Part shown: piece after piece, positions 23,818-33,808 of the stretch
Numbering within the stretch: the first letter of the stretch is position 1
Layout of the letters: the number at the start of each line of letters is the position of its first letter
Source of the DNA: Mucilaginibacter sp.
GTDB lineage: Bacteria > Bacteroidota > Bacteroidia > Sphingobacteriales > Sphingobacteriaceae
Reading direction: 5' to 3'
Assembly (NCBI GenBank): GCA_031292485.1
Contig: JARLHA010000008.1
Coordinates: 1-64,000, forward strand
Length of the DNA: 64,000 nt
Notes under the pieces: model-generated
What the model was told of the DNA's origin: nothing
The model's input: only the letters and a program-made list of their open reading frames with translations
Database searches by the model: none
Made by a program: the position numbers and the translations under genes

Positions 23818-26220
23818 ATGATCTGGACATATTTTAAAATCGCATTTCGCAGGTTGCAAAAAAGCAGGCTGTACACACTGATAAATCTGGTTGGTTTAAC
23901 GGTGGGGATAAGCAGTTGCCTGCTGATAGGGCTGTTTATTATAAATGAATTGAGCTACGATCATTTTAACCAAAACGCCGACCGCATTGTCCGCATGACC
24001 ATGCAGTTCGGCGAAGGTGGCAAGGAAAAATATGCGACTACGGGCAGCAAAGCCGGCCCAGCTTTGCAGCGCACCTTTCCGCAGGTGGAAAGCTTTGTCC
24101 GTACGATCAATAGTTCTGTAGTGACGAAATACGGCAGCCAGATGTATATCGAACGGCGTTTTATGTATGCTGATTCCGCTTTTTTTAAGATGTTTTCATT
24201 CCCCTTACTGAAGGGCGACCCAAAAACGGCGCTTGATGCAGCCAATAAAATGGTGATCACCCAATCTATGGCCACTAAATATTTTGGCAGCGACGACCCG
24301 ATAGGCAAAACAATTTCGGTAGGCTGGTACGGGCCGCCAAAAAATTTCGAGGTTACAGGAGTCGCCGCAGATGCCCCTGAAAATTCGCAGATCAAGTTTG
24401 ATTTTATTGGCTCCTTCTCTTCAATAGGGGCCTCCAAGCACGAAGAGTGGTTTACAGCCAATTATATCACTTACTTGCTGTTGAAAAACAAAGACCAACT
24501 GCCTGGTTTTCAGCAGCAATTGAACACTTATATGAAAGGCGTAAGCAGTGGTGAACTTAAACTGGCCGCCAACAGCCCGCTTACCTACAACCTGGAGCCG
24601 TTGCTGCGGGTCCACCTTCATTCTCCGCTCGACGGGTTGGAGCCTTCGGGGAACGCTACTACCGTTTATGTGCTTGGGGTTATTGCATTGCTTATACTTA
24701 TCATCGCATGCATTAATTATACCAACCTTGCAACGGTACAATCGGGCGCCAAAAGTACCGAGATCGGTATCCGCAAGGTTCTGGGCGCTCAAAAATCGCA
24801 GCTTTTCGGCCAGTTCATAGGGGAATCATTCTTGCTGACGCTGATTGCGTTAGTTTTTGCCGTAGTGCTCGCAATTGTATTTTTACCTTACTATAACCAA
24901 CTGACCGGCAAGCAGCTGTCCTTCATGGTTTGGGTGCATCCGCTGCCTATACTCGTGATGCTAGCCTTGTGTGTTTTTATCGCATTTGCATCTGGCAGCT
25001 ATCCGGCCTTTATACTTTCTAATGTCAGGTTGATCAGCATCCTCAAATCCGGTTTAAGGTTAAGCTCATCCGGCGGGTTTTTCAGGCAGGCACTTATTGT
25101 TATCCAGTTCACGGTATCAGTGGCTCTTATTATTGCAACCGTAATCGTGGTACAACAACTAAACTTTATCAGGCATAAAGATTTGGGTTACGATAAAGAG
25201 CATGTTATTGTTATAACTACCGATGATAATGCGCACAGGCAATATGAGGCGCTGAAAATGGAGATGGCCCGCATGCCGGGCGTAACCAATGTTAGCGGAG
25301 CAAACGCCATGCCTACATCTGTGCAATGGGGAGATGGCATCACTGCTGATGATGGCCATGGTAAAAAGGAGTTAAATATCAGCTGCCTGCCCTCTGACGT
25401 CGGCCTGATAAAAACCCTGAACATGAAGCTCATTGCCGGGGCAGACTTCAATGATGACGAATTTAAGCTGATGGATACCGCCGGCAAGGGCAAAATTTTT
25501 AAATATTCCTTTATTTTAAACGAAACCGCAGCAAAAGGTTTAGGCTGGACTCCCCAGCAAGCCATTGGAAAAACGGTAATAAAAGGCGCACCAGGTATTG
25601 TTGTAGGTGTTATTAAAGATTTTCACTTTGCATCACTGCACCAGCCCATCGGCCCGATGATGATGTTCCTGGATACTGCATTTACCAATTACATCCTTTT
25701 AAAAACTACAGGTCAAAACGTACCGGCAACATTGCAGGCCTTACAAACACTGTGGAAAGCGCGTGTGCCTTCCATGCCTTTTACTTATCGCTTTCTTGAT
25801 GATAACTATAACAGCATGTACCAATCCGAGCAAAAAACTGCCGCTATGTTCACTACTTTTTCGACCCTGGCAATTTTGCTGGCCTGTATGGGCTTATTTG
25901 CACTATCTGCGTTTACAACGGCGCAGCGTGCAAAAGAAATCGGTATCCGGAAAGTCCTCGGCGCTGACGTGGCAGGGATAGTCGGGTTAATAGCTAAAGA
26001 TTTTTTAAAGCTTACATTGATTGCAGTGCTTGTCGCGTCGCCATTGGCATGGTACTTTATGAACCACTGGCTGCAGGATTTTGCCTACCGCATTAATGTA
26101 AACGCCTGGGTATTTATACTGGCAGGAGGTGGCGCGATTGTTATCGCATTTATAACTGTAAGTTTCCAAGCCATTAAAGCTGCTTTAGCCAACCTGGTTA
26201 ACAGCCTCCGTTCCGAGTGA
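23818..26220 (+). CDS. FtsX/MacB-type ABC permease 2 of 10
   Basis: The protein of 800 residues has the duplicated PCD-FtsX layout described for the first member. It is distinguished by an atypical N-terminus (MIWTYFKIAFRRL instead of MIKNYFKIAWRN) and by a C-terminal NLVNSLRSE where all others have NPV. FtsX loop 1 reads STEIGIRKVLGAQ and loop 2 AKEIGIRKVLGAD. The first periplasmic domain contains FGEGGKEKYATTGSKAGPAL, a region that varies most between members and so probably sets partner or ligand specificity. It is separated by 102 bp from the preceding permease, with no terminator, so it is likely in the same transcript. Confidence 0.92.
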   Translation: MIWTYFKIAFRRLQKSRLYTLINLVGLTVGISSCLLIGLFIINELSYDHFNQNADRIVRMTMQFGEGGKEKYATTGSKAGPALQRTFPQVESFVRTINSSVVTKYGSQMYIERRFMYADSAFFKMFSFPLLKGDPKTALDAANKMVITQSMATKYFGSDDPIGKTISVGWYGPPKNFEVTGVAADAPENSQIKFDFIGSFSSIGASKHEEWFTANYITYLLLKNKDQLPGFQQQLNTYMKGVSSGELKLAANSPLTYNLEPLLRVHLHSPLDGLEPSGNATTVYVLGVIALLILIIACINYTNLATVQSGAKSTEIGIRKVLGAQKSQLFGQFIGESFLLTLIALVFAVVLAIVFLPYYNQLTGKQLSFMVWVHPLPILVMLALCVFIAFASGSYPAFILSNVRLISILKSGLRLSSSGGFFRQALIVIQFTVSVALIIATVIVVQQLNFIRHKDLGYDKEHVIVITTDDNAHRQYEALKMEMARMPGVTNVSGANAMPTSVQWGDGITADDGHGKKELNISCLPSDVGLIKTLNMKLIAGADFNDDEFKLMDTAGKGKIFKYSFILNETAAKGLGWTPQQAIGKTVIKGAPGIVVGVIKDFHFASLHQPIGPMMMFLDTAFTNYILLKTTGQNVPATLQALQTLWKARVPSMPFTYRFLDDNYNSMYQSEQKTAAMFTTFSTLAILLACMGLFALSAFTTAQRAKEIGIRKVLGADVAGIVGLIAKDFLKLTLIAVLVASPLAWYFMNHWLQDFAYRINVNAWVFILAGGGAIVIAFITVSFQAIKAALANLVNSLRSE

Positions 26221-26242
26221 TCAGAGGTTAAAGATAAGACGA

Positions 26243-26275
26243 AATGACTAATGACGCGAAGCAAATGACTAATGA
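26243..26275 (+). repeat. Spacer module X, copy 2
   Basis: Nearly identical (two mismatches in about 45 bp including flank) to the spacer before the permease-5 fragment at 36422. Confidence 0.65.
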
Positions 26276-26284
26276 CCAAACACC

Positions 26285-28708
26285 ATGATAAAAAACTATC
26301 TAAGGAGTGCCGTTCGTAATATCAAAAGGCACCCATTTATTTCATTCATTAATATATTCGGGTTAACCGTTGGCTTAACCTGTTGCTTGCTGATTGTAAC
26401 TTACGTCATTAATGAGCGGAGCTACGATAAATTCAACAAAAACGCGGACGACATTTACAGGGTGACACGTATTTTCTATTCAACGCCTAACGTTGAGAGC
26501 CTGCATTTAAGCGCTGTTGCGCCACCTTTTGGGCCGCGGCTGAAAATGGCATTTCCGGACATAAAGAAGATGACCCGAACCGAGCCTAATAGCAGTATCT
26601 CGTTTCGTTACAAAGAAAAATTATTTAACGAGGGCCATTCCTTTTTTGCTGACGAGAATTTTTTTGATTTCTTTAGTATTGCGGTTTTAAAAGGCGACGG
26701 TCATAAGAGTCTGGCCGAGCCATTTACCGTAATGCTTACGCCTGATATAGCCAAAAAATACTTTGGCGATGCCGACCCTATGAATAAAACGGTCATACTC
26801 GACAATACCAAACATGAGTTCAAGGTCACCGGGATTTTTAGCCCTTTTCCGGCAAATGCACACCTGCATCCTGATATATTGGTGTCATTCAATACCCTAA
26901 ACGATCCCGATATCTACGGCGAAAAACAGTTGGCAACCAATTTCGGGAATAACTCATTCTATACTTACCTGATGTTTCCTAAAAATTACAATGTTGACAG
27001 GGTAAGGACGCAGCTGCCAAATTTCCTCGATAAGTACGTCAATTTCCAGGGAATGCCCGGTAACTTAAAAACTCACCAGGTAACTGCATTAACGCTGCAA
27101 AAGCTAACGGACATCCACCTTACCTCGCACCTGGATGACGAAATTGAAGAAAATGGCAATTCAACGCGTGTATACATATTTTCGGCAATCGCACTGTTTA
27201 TTTTGCTGATCGCCTGCATTAATTATATGAATCTCTCTACCGCACGTTCAACCTTACGCGCCAAAGAGATCGGCATCCGGAAGGTTGTTGGGGCACAACG
27301 AACAGAAATCATCTCCCAGTTTTTAAGCGAGTCGGTTTTAATAACTTATGTATCGCTATTTATAGCATTTGGTCTGACTGCATTGCTGTTGCCTGCTGTC
27401 GGTAAAATGTCGGGCCTGCAGCTCAGCATCAATAGTCTGCTCAACTGGCAAATTTTAATACCCATCGTGTTGCTTCCCCTGGTGATCGGCCTCATCAGTG
27501 GTATTTACCCGGCTATTTTTATGTCGTCGTTTATCCCGGTAAAGGTGCTTAAAGGAATTTTAAAAGTAAACACCGGAACTTTTTCTTTTCGCAAGATTTT
27601 GGTGGTACTGCAATTTTCAATTTCCATCGTACTTATTGTTGCTACTATTGTCGTATTCAAACAATTGCAATATATTCAGGACAAGGACCTTGGCTTTAAT
27701 AAAGATCATGTTTTAACCATGCGTAATACTAACTCCCTGGGCAAACAGTTTGAGGCGCTGCGTGCTGACCTGCTTAAAAACCCTGGTATAAAAGAGATTT
27801 CGCGTTCGTCCCGGATCCCCTCCGGGCGGCTCTTGGATGATCAGAACGCTTCAGTTTTAGAAGGAGGAACACTGCAGCCGCTAAAGGTAGACCTCAAGCA
27901 AATTGTTGTTGATGATGGTTTCATCCCTACCTACGGTATACAAATGGCATCAGGCAGAAACTTTTCGAAAAATATCAAAACCGATTCCAATAAATTCATC
28001 ATCAACGAAACAACTGTACAGATACTTGGATGGAAAACTCCCGAAAATGCGTTGAATAAGGAAATTAAATATGGCAACGTAGTGGGCAATGTGATCGGCG
28101 TGATGAAAGATTTTCATTTCGAATCCCTCCATCAGCCGATTATTCCAATGATATTCCTTTTCGATCAAAATGCAAATTGGCTGTCGATTAAGATTGATGG
28201 GCGAAACGTGCAATCGTCAATTGTTGCGATCCAATCCACCTGGCAAAAATACATGCCAAACGCACCTTTCGACTTTTCTTTCCTGGATAAGCATTTTGAT
28301 CAACTGTATCACAGCGAGCAACAACAAGGTACGCTATTTACCATATTCGCTTGTATTGCCATATTTATAGCATGTTTGGGCCTATTCGGCCTCTCGGCTT
28401 TCACCATTACGCAACGCGTTAAGGAAATCGGCGTGCGCAAGGTGTTGGGTGCCAGCGTACCGCAGATTGTAGCTGCATTATCAAAGGACTTTTTGAAGTT
28501 GGTTTTGATAGCAGCGTTCTTTGCCATACCTGTTGCCTTATATGCTATGAACAAGTGGCTTGGCGGATTTGCGTCGAGGATTGATGTGAGTTGGTGGATA
28601 TTAGCCGCCGCGGGTGTAATCGCCTTAGTTATTGCTTTCGCAACCATAAGCTTTCAATCCATTAAGGCAGCACTGGCCAACCCTGTGAAAAGCCTGAGGT
28701 CCGAGTAG
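26285..28708 (+). CDS. FtsX/MacB-type ABC permease 3 of 10
   Basis: The protein of 807 residues starts MIKNYLRSAVRNIKRHPFIS. FtsX loops read AKEIGIRKVVGAQ and VKEIGVRKVLGAS, and the end is NPVKSLRSE. Variable periplasmic segment: FYSTPNVESLHLSAVAPPFG. The second periplasmic domain includes SRIPSGRLLDDQNASVLEGG and a conserved VIGVMKDFHFESLH strand pair that recurs as V.GV.KDFH.. in nearly every member. It lies 64 bp after permease 2 and 60 bp before permease 4, again without a terminator. Confidence 0.92.
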   Translation: MIKNYLRSAVRNIKRHPFISFINIFGLTVGLTCCLLIVTYVINERSYDKFNKNADDIYRVTRIFYSTPNVESLHLSAVAPPFGPRLKMAFPDIKKMTRTEPNSSISFRYKEKLFNEGHSFFADENFFDFFSIAVLKGDGHKSLAEPFTVMLTPDIAKKYFGDADPMNKTVILDNTKHEFKVTGIFSPFPANAHLHPDILVSFNTLNDPDIYGEKQLATNFGNNSFYTYLMFPKNYNVDRVRTQLPNFLDKYVNFQGMPGNLKTHQVTALTLQKLTDIHLTSHLDDEIEENGNSTRVYIFSAIALFILLIACINYMNLSTARSTLRAKEIGIRKVVGAQRTEIISQFLSESVLITYVSLFIAFGLTALLLPAVGKMSGLQLSINSLLNWQILIPIVLLPLVIGLISGIYPAIFMSSFIPVKVLKGILKVNTGTFSFRKILVVLQFSISIVLIVATIVVFKQLQYIQDKDLGFNKDHVLTMRNTNSLGKQFEALRADLLKNPGIKEISRSSRIPSGRLLDDQNASVLEGGTLQPLKVDLKQIVVDDGFIPTYGIQMASGRNFSKNIKTDSNKFIINETTVQILGWKTPENALNKEIKYGNVVGNVIGVMKDFHFESLHQPIIPMIFLFDQNANWLSIKIDGRNVQSSIVAIQSTWQKYMPNAPFDFSFLDKHFDQLYHSEQQQGTLFTIFACIAIFIACLGLFGLSAFTITQRVKEIGVRKVLGASVPQIVAALSKDFLKLVLIAAFFAIPVALYAMNKWLGGFASRIDVSWWILAAAGVIALVIAFATISFQSIKAALANPVKSLRSE

Positions 28709-28768
28709 GAAGTTTGCAGTTAGAAGGGTGTAAATTCAATATTTCACTAATTCAATAATTAGCTTATC

Positions 28769-31243
28769 ATGATAAAAAATTACTTTAAGATCGCATTAAG
28801 GGGCTTTTGGAAACACAAGTTATTTACGCTCATAAATGTTATCGGTTTATCGATAGGGGTCAGCGCTGCGCTGGTGATTTACCTGATCGTAAATTTCGAT
28901 TTTACATTCGATAAATTTCACAAAGACGGCGACCGTATTTACCGCGTGGCAAGCGCATTCTCCTTTCAGGGCGAAAAAGGTTATAACGGCGGCATTTGTG
29001 GCCCCTTAGCTGGTGCAATAAAATCAAAGGTGCCCGGAGTACAAGCCACAGCGCCGTTATTTTGCCTATCTTCTCCCAATGTTTTTATCGCCGGTAAACA
29101 GGGGGTTCCTGTCCGTTTTAAAAGCCAGGACAATATAGTGCTTGCTGACGGCGAATACTTCAAGATATTTAATTATACCTGGCTGGCAGGCAACTCAGCA
29201 AGTGCGTTAAACGCGCCAAACCAGGTGGTGCTTACATCGGAACAAGCCAGAAAATATTTTGCGGGATTACCTTATAGCCAGGTAATAGGTAAAGTTGTAA
29301 CCTACGACACGATTAAAACAACAGTTACCGGCGTGGTGCAAACATTAACCGCTAACAGTGACCTTAGTTTTCATGATTTCATATCCTACAGTACCGGAAC
29401 GTTAACAGCAAACAAAAGCTTGTCAGATCAATTGCAGCTAAAAGAATGGGAAAGCACAAATTCAGCCTCTCAGGTGTTTATAAAGTTATCAGCACAAGCA
29501 TCGCCTGTGCATATTGAAAAACAGCTGAATGATATCTTAAAAAAAGCGAGCCCGCCCCGGCCCGAAGATAAAGGAACGACACACGGTTTCCTGTTGCAAC
29601 CATTGAGCGACCTTCATTTCAATGAAAAACTGGGGATATTTGATTTTACGGCCCGCGTTGCCAATAAAAAAACGTTGTATTTCCTGTTGGCCATTGCGGC
29701 ATTTCTATTGATTTTAGGCTGCATTAATTTTATAAATTTAACAACAGCACAGGCAACACAACGGGCGAAGGAGATCGGGATCCGAAAGACTATGGGTAGT
29801 AACCGCCGCCAGTTGATCTTCCAGTTTTTAAGCGAAACCTTCCTGATCACACTTTTTGCCGTTATAATTTCTATTGTTGCTACCCCTTTAATATTGAAGC
29901 TGTTTACGGATTTTATCCCCAAGGGCTTAAAAGCCGACCTTCTTCAAGTCAATATTGTGCTGTTTTTGATATTGTTAACAGCCGTAGTGAGCCTCGCGTC
30001 TGGCTTTTATCCGGCTATCATGCTGTCAGGCTATAAACCTGCACTCGTGCTAAAAAATCAAACAAGTAGCAATAGTAGCAAAACACGCAATGCATGGCTG
30101 CGTAAGTCATTAACAGTTACACAATTTATTATTGCACAGTTTTTTATAATGGCAACTGTTTTAGTGAGCAAACAAATTTATTTTGCACTGCACAAAGATC
30201 TCGGCTTTAAAAAAGAGGCTATCATTGTTGTCAACTCGCCCTGGAAAAATCGAACCACAGCCAAAAACCAGGTGTTTTTAAATTCTTTACGCTCCATACC
30301 ACAGGTAGAAATGGTGAGTACAGGTGGCGCTCCGCCTTCTTCCGGCAGTACAAACTCAACGCTGGTTACCTATAAAGACGGTAAAAAGGAGATTAAAACA
30401 GAGGTTCAATTAAAGTTCGGCGACCCTGATTACCTAAAAATTTATAAACTTAAGCTACTTGCGGGTCGTGGTTTGCAGGCGGGTGACAGCTCGAAATCCG
30501 TAATTATAAACGCAAATTATGCTAAGGTGCTTGGTTTCAGGAACCCCGGCGAAGCTATAGGCAAAACACTTAACCATTTTAACGGTGTTAAATCCCTTCA
30601 AATTGTTGGTGTAGTAGCGGACTTTCATCAAAAATCATTGCGCGAGCCCATCAAACCGCTGGCATATTATTACGGAACAAACAGCTGGCAAACAGGTACA
30701 TTTCATATAGCATTAAAACCAGAATCCCCGGGTGGAAAAGAGTGGAAAGCGGCTGTTGCCGCCATGGGAAAATCGTGGAAGGAAATCTATCCGGATGACG
30801 ACTTTGAATATAATTTCTTTGATGAGTCCATAGCCAAATTTTATGAAGAGGAGCAACATACTTCAAAACTGCTTACCTGGGCCACTGGATTATCGATTTT
30901 TATCAGTTGCCTGGGTTTATTGGGATTGGCGATTTATACGACAAACCAACGCACAAAAGAAATTGGCGTACGGAAAGTATTGGGCGCGTCTGTATTTCAA
31001 ATAGTAAGGTTACTTTCAACTGAGCTGGTTCTTTTGATCATATTGGCATTCGTAATAGTAACGCCTGTAGCATGGCTGGCGATGAATAAATGGATGGAAG
31101 GCTTTGCCGAAAGAACATCAATAAGTTGGTGGATATTTGCTGCAAGCGGGATAGGAATGTTGATGGCAGCAGTCATTACATCAAGTTTTCAAACAGTTAA
31201 AGCCGGGATTGCCAACCCGGTGAAGAGCTTGAGGAGTGAGTAG
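28769..31243 (+). CDS. FtsX/MacB-type ABC permease 4 of 10 (closest paralogue of permease 6)
   Basis: At 824 residues it is the longest member. The N-terminus MIKNYFKIALRGFWKHKLFT and the final roughly 140 residues, including YEEEQHTSKLL and TNQRTKEIGVRKVLGAS, are almost the same as in the permease at 33809. The pair therefore stems from a duplication within the locus, and third-position divergence shows that it is not recent. It uses KEIGIRKTMGSN in the first FtsX loop, unlike the usual VLGA. The upstream spacer of 60 bp carries an AATTCAATAATT-type module directly before the ATG. Confidence 0.92.
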   Translation: MIKNYFKIALRGFWKHKLFTLINVIGLSIGVSAALVIYLIVNFDFTFDKFHKDGDRIYRVASAFSFQGEKGYNGGICGPLAGAIKSKVPGVQATAPLFCLSSPNVFIAGKQGVPVRFKSQDNIVLADGEYFKIFNYTWLAGNSASALNAPNQVVLTSEQARKYFAGLPYSQVIGKVVTYDTIKTTVTGVVQTLTANSDLSFHDFISYSTGTLTANKSLSDQLQLKEWESTNSASQVFIKLSAQASPVHIEKQLNDILKKASPPRPEDKGTTHGFLLQPLSDLHFNEKLGIFDFTARVANKKTLYFLLAIAAFLLILGCINFINLTTAQATQRAKEIGIRKTMGSNRRQLIFQFLSETFLITLFAVIISIVATPLILKLFTDFIPKGLKADLLQVNIVLFLILLTAVVSLASGFYPAIMLSGYKPALVLKNQTSSNSSKTRNAWLRKSLTVTQFIIAQFFIMATVLVSKQIYFALHKDLGFKKEAIIVVNSPWKNRTTAKNQVFLNSLRSIPQVEMVSTGGAPPSSGSTNSTLVTYKDGKKEIKTEVQLKFGDPDYLKIYKLKLLAGRGLQAGDSSKSVIINANYAKVLGFRNPGEAIGKTLNHFNGVKSLQIVGVVADFHQKSLREPIKPLAYYYGTNSWQTGTFHIALKPESPGGKEWKAAVAAMGKSWKEIYPDDDFEYNFFDESIAKFYEEEQHTSKLLTWATGLSIFISCLGLLGLAIYTTNQRTKEIGVRKVLGASVFQIVRLLSTELVLLIILAFVIVTPVAWLAMNKWMEGFAERTSISWWIFAASGIGMLMAAVITSSFQTVKAGIANPVKSLRSE

Positions 31244-31290
31244 GGGGAAGTCAATAGTCATTGTGTCATTAGTCATTGAACGCTGGTATT

Positions 31291-31345
31291 AATGACGCGA
31301 AGCAAATGACCAATTCAATAATTTACTAAATCACTAATTTAATAA
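31291..31345 (+). repeat. Spacer modules X and Y before permease 5
   Basis: AATGACGCGAAGCAAATGAC (X) is followed by AATTCAATAATTTACTAA-type words (Y). A complementary GTCATTAGTCATTG arm at about 31267-31280 makes module X a palindrome here. Y modules also precede the ATGs at 28769, 33809, 39188, 44236 and 47036. Confidence 0.55.
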
Positions 31346-31355
31346 TTAGCTTATC

Positions 31356-33752
31356 ATGATAAAAAACTATTTTAAAATTGCATGGCGTAACTTGTGGCGC
31401 CACAAGCGGATGACGGCTATTAATGTGGCTGGGCTTGGTATAGGGATGGCTGCCACTGTGCTGATTGCGTTATGGGTGCAGAACGAACTAAGTTTTGATA
31501 AATTTCAGCCGGATGCAAAGAATATTTACCGCATAAAAGTCAGGCTATCCATATCGAAAACCGAAACCTGGGTTTGGGAAAACTCACAATATGTTCTCGG
31601 TGATTTTGCGCAAAGACAAATACCCGAAATAACTGAGGTTACACGCCTGAAATCGCATTACGGCGATCTGAATATGCACTATGGTGATAAAATGATCACC
31701 GAAAAAAAGTCGGCTTACGTTGATGAACATTGGTTTAAAATGTTCCATTACAGTGTGGTGGACGGCTCGACAGAGGCGTTCGTAAAGAACCCGTTCAGCA
31801 TAATTATCACCGAATCGACTGCAAAAAAATATTTCGGCGATAAGGAAGCTGTTGGAAAAGTGCTGCGCCTGGATACAGTTAATTACCAGGTACAAGCGGT
31901 AGTTAAAGATAACCCGGCCAATTCAAGCTTTCAATACAATTTGCTGATGCCAATTGCCGCGCAATTATCAGATCCAAAGCAAAAGAAGAATGCATTGCAA
32001 TGGGGGAATTATAATTATCTCACCTTTTTAAAACTGAAATCGGGCGCAAACACCTCAAGTGTTGCTGCCAAGATAAAAAGCATTGTTCATCAAAATAAAA
32101 AAGGCGACAAAGACGATCAAAAATTTGAGTTGATCAGCCTTCCTGACATGCATTTTGAAAATGACCTGCAAAGCTCCATCATTTTGCACGGCAGCCGTAC
32201 TATGGTAAATGTTTTTATGGTTTTGGGAGCTTTATTACTCATTACTGCCTGTATTAACTACGTAAACCTTACCACTGCACGCGCCAGCCTTCGTTCAAAG
32301 GAGATCAGTGTCCGGAAAATTGTCGGGGCCGACCGTTTACACTTATTCGGGCAGTTTATGTCCGAATCGTTGCTGGTAAGCTTCCTGGCGCTGGTACTGG
32401 CTTTATTGTTGGTACAGGCCGCAATGCCATGGTTTAAAATCTTTACCGACAAGGCGTTTGAAAATCCGTTTACGTCGCCTGTCATCATACTAATATTAGG
32501 GCTTACTTTATTGGTTTCATTTCTATTGAACGGATTATATCCGGCTGCTTTGCTTTCATCTTTCCAGCCCTTAAATGTATTCAGGGGCAAAGCTGTCCTT
32601 AATTTTAAGGATATTGCGCTGCGAAGGGTATTGGTTGTAGCGCAGTTCACTATATCAGTTGTGCTTATCGTAGGTACATTAGTAATCTATGGGCAATTGC
32701 GCTTTATGCAAACGATGGATCCGGGCTACAACCGCTCACAAGTATTCAGCTTTTCATTTCCGTACTGGACGATCCCGCATTTCGACTTTAAGAAATCCGA
32801 TGAGCTCCTCAAAACTATAAAGCAACAGCTAAAGGAGCAAAGCGCCACCTCAAACGTCGCCATGGCCGGTAGCGGGCTGGTTAATTTTGGCAATGCCAGC
32901 GCGGGTGGCTTTGATTGGGCGGGGAGGCCAAAAGACTTCGACCCCTCATTCGCACCCCTGAGTGCCGATGTTGATTTCCAAAGCCTGATGCAGATCAGGA
33001 TCAAAGAGGGGAGATGGTTTAGGGACGATATTTCCGACAAGAAAAACGCAATCCTTAACGAAACCGCAGTTAAGCTTACCGGGCTTCACGAGCCCATTAT
33101 CGGCCAGCGTTTTATCCACCAGGGGGATACCGGTGTAATTATCGGTGTAGTAAAGGATTTTCATTACAAAAGCCTTCATGATAAAATAGGCCCGATGGTA
33201 ATTTCGGACAACCCCGGCGAAGGCTTCTACATAAAAACGGCTCACGGAAACACAGCCGCAGCGATAGCTGCCGCCGGTAAGATATGGAAACAGTATTTTC
33301 CAAATACGCCATTTGTTTACGACTTTTTAGACGAAACATACAATAACCTTTATAAACAGGAGCAGCAATCATCGGTGCTGGTTACTTTGTTTGCCCTGAT
33401 AGCGATTTTTATCTCGGCGCTGGGTTTACTCGGCCTTGCCGCTTTCGCCGCCGAACAAAAAGTTAAAGAAATAGGCATCAGGAAGGTATTGGGCGCCAGC
33501 ATGCAGCATATTGTCCGGCTGCTTTCTGTTGATTTTATAAAGATGGTTTGTATTGCCAGTGTTATCGCCTTCCCGCTGGCGTGGTGGGCCATGAATAAGT
33601 GGCTGCAGGGTTTCGCCTACCGGATAGCGCTTTCCTGGTGGATATTTCTTGGCGCGGCGGCAATTGCCCTCCTGGTCGCATTAATAACAGTAAGTTTCCA
33701 GGCTGTAAAAGCGGCGATAGCTAACCCGGTGAAAAGTTTGAGGAGTGAATGA
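31356..33752 (+). CDS. FtsX/MacB-type ABC permease 5 of 10
   Basis: The protein of 798 residues begins MIKNYFKIAWRNLWRHKRMT with TM1 IGMAATVLIALWVQ. FtsX loop 1 is unusual (SKEISVRKIVGAD) and loop 2 is VKEIGIRKVLGAS. The second periplasmic domain has the FGNASAGGFDWAGRPKDFD segment, absent from other members. The first 81 bp of this gene reappear almost unchanged (two differences) as a truncated copy at 36422, so it has been a recent donor in recombination. It is located between the paralogues 4 and 6. Confidence 0.92.
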   Translation: MIKNYFKIAWRNLWRHKRMTAINVAGLGIGMAATVLIALWVQNELSFDKFQPDAKNIYRIKVRLSISKTETWVWENSQYVLGDFAQRQIPEITEVTRLKSHYGDLNMHYGDKMITEKKSAYVDEHWFKMFHYSVVDGSTEAFVKNPFSIIITESTAKKYFGDKEAVGKVLRLDTVNYQVQAVVKDNPANSSFQYNLLMPIAAQLSDPKQKKNALQWGNYNYLTFLKLKSGANTSSVAAKIKSIVHQNKKGDKDDQKFELISLPDMHFENDLQSSIILHGSRTMVNVFMVLGALLLITACINYVNLTTARASLRSKEISVRKIVGADRLHLFGQFMSESLLVSFLALVLALLLVQAAMPWFKIFTDKAFENPFTSPVIILILGLTLLVSFLLNGLYPAALLSSFQPLNVFRGKAVLNFKDIALRRVLVVAQFTISVVLIVGTLVIYGQLRFMQTMDPGYNRSQVFSFSFPYWTIPHFDFKKSDELLKTIKQQLKEQSATSNVAMAGSGLVNFGNASAGGFDWAGRPKDFDPSFAPLSADVDFQSLMQIRIKEGRWFRDDISDKKNAILNETAVKLTGLHEPIIGQRFIHQGDTGVIIGVVKDFHYKSLHDKIGPMVISDNPGEGFYIKTAHGNTAAAIAAAGKIWKQYFPNTPFVYDFLDETYNNLYKQEQQSSVLVTLFALIAIFISALGLLGLAAFAAEQKVKEIGIRKVLGASMQHIVRLLSVDFIKMVCIASVIAFPLAWWAMNKWLQGFAYRIALSWWIFLGAAAIALLVALITVSFQAVKAAIANPVKSLRSE

Positions 33753-33808
33753 GGAATGTTTGCAGTTAGAAAAGGTGTAAATTCAATAATTTTCTAATTG
33801 ATTCATAT

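Noticed and set aside
24421..24792. Antisense ORF within permease 2, and similar ones in other permeases
   Set aside because: All lie opposite conserved FtsX/PCD segments and lack independent signals.
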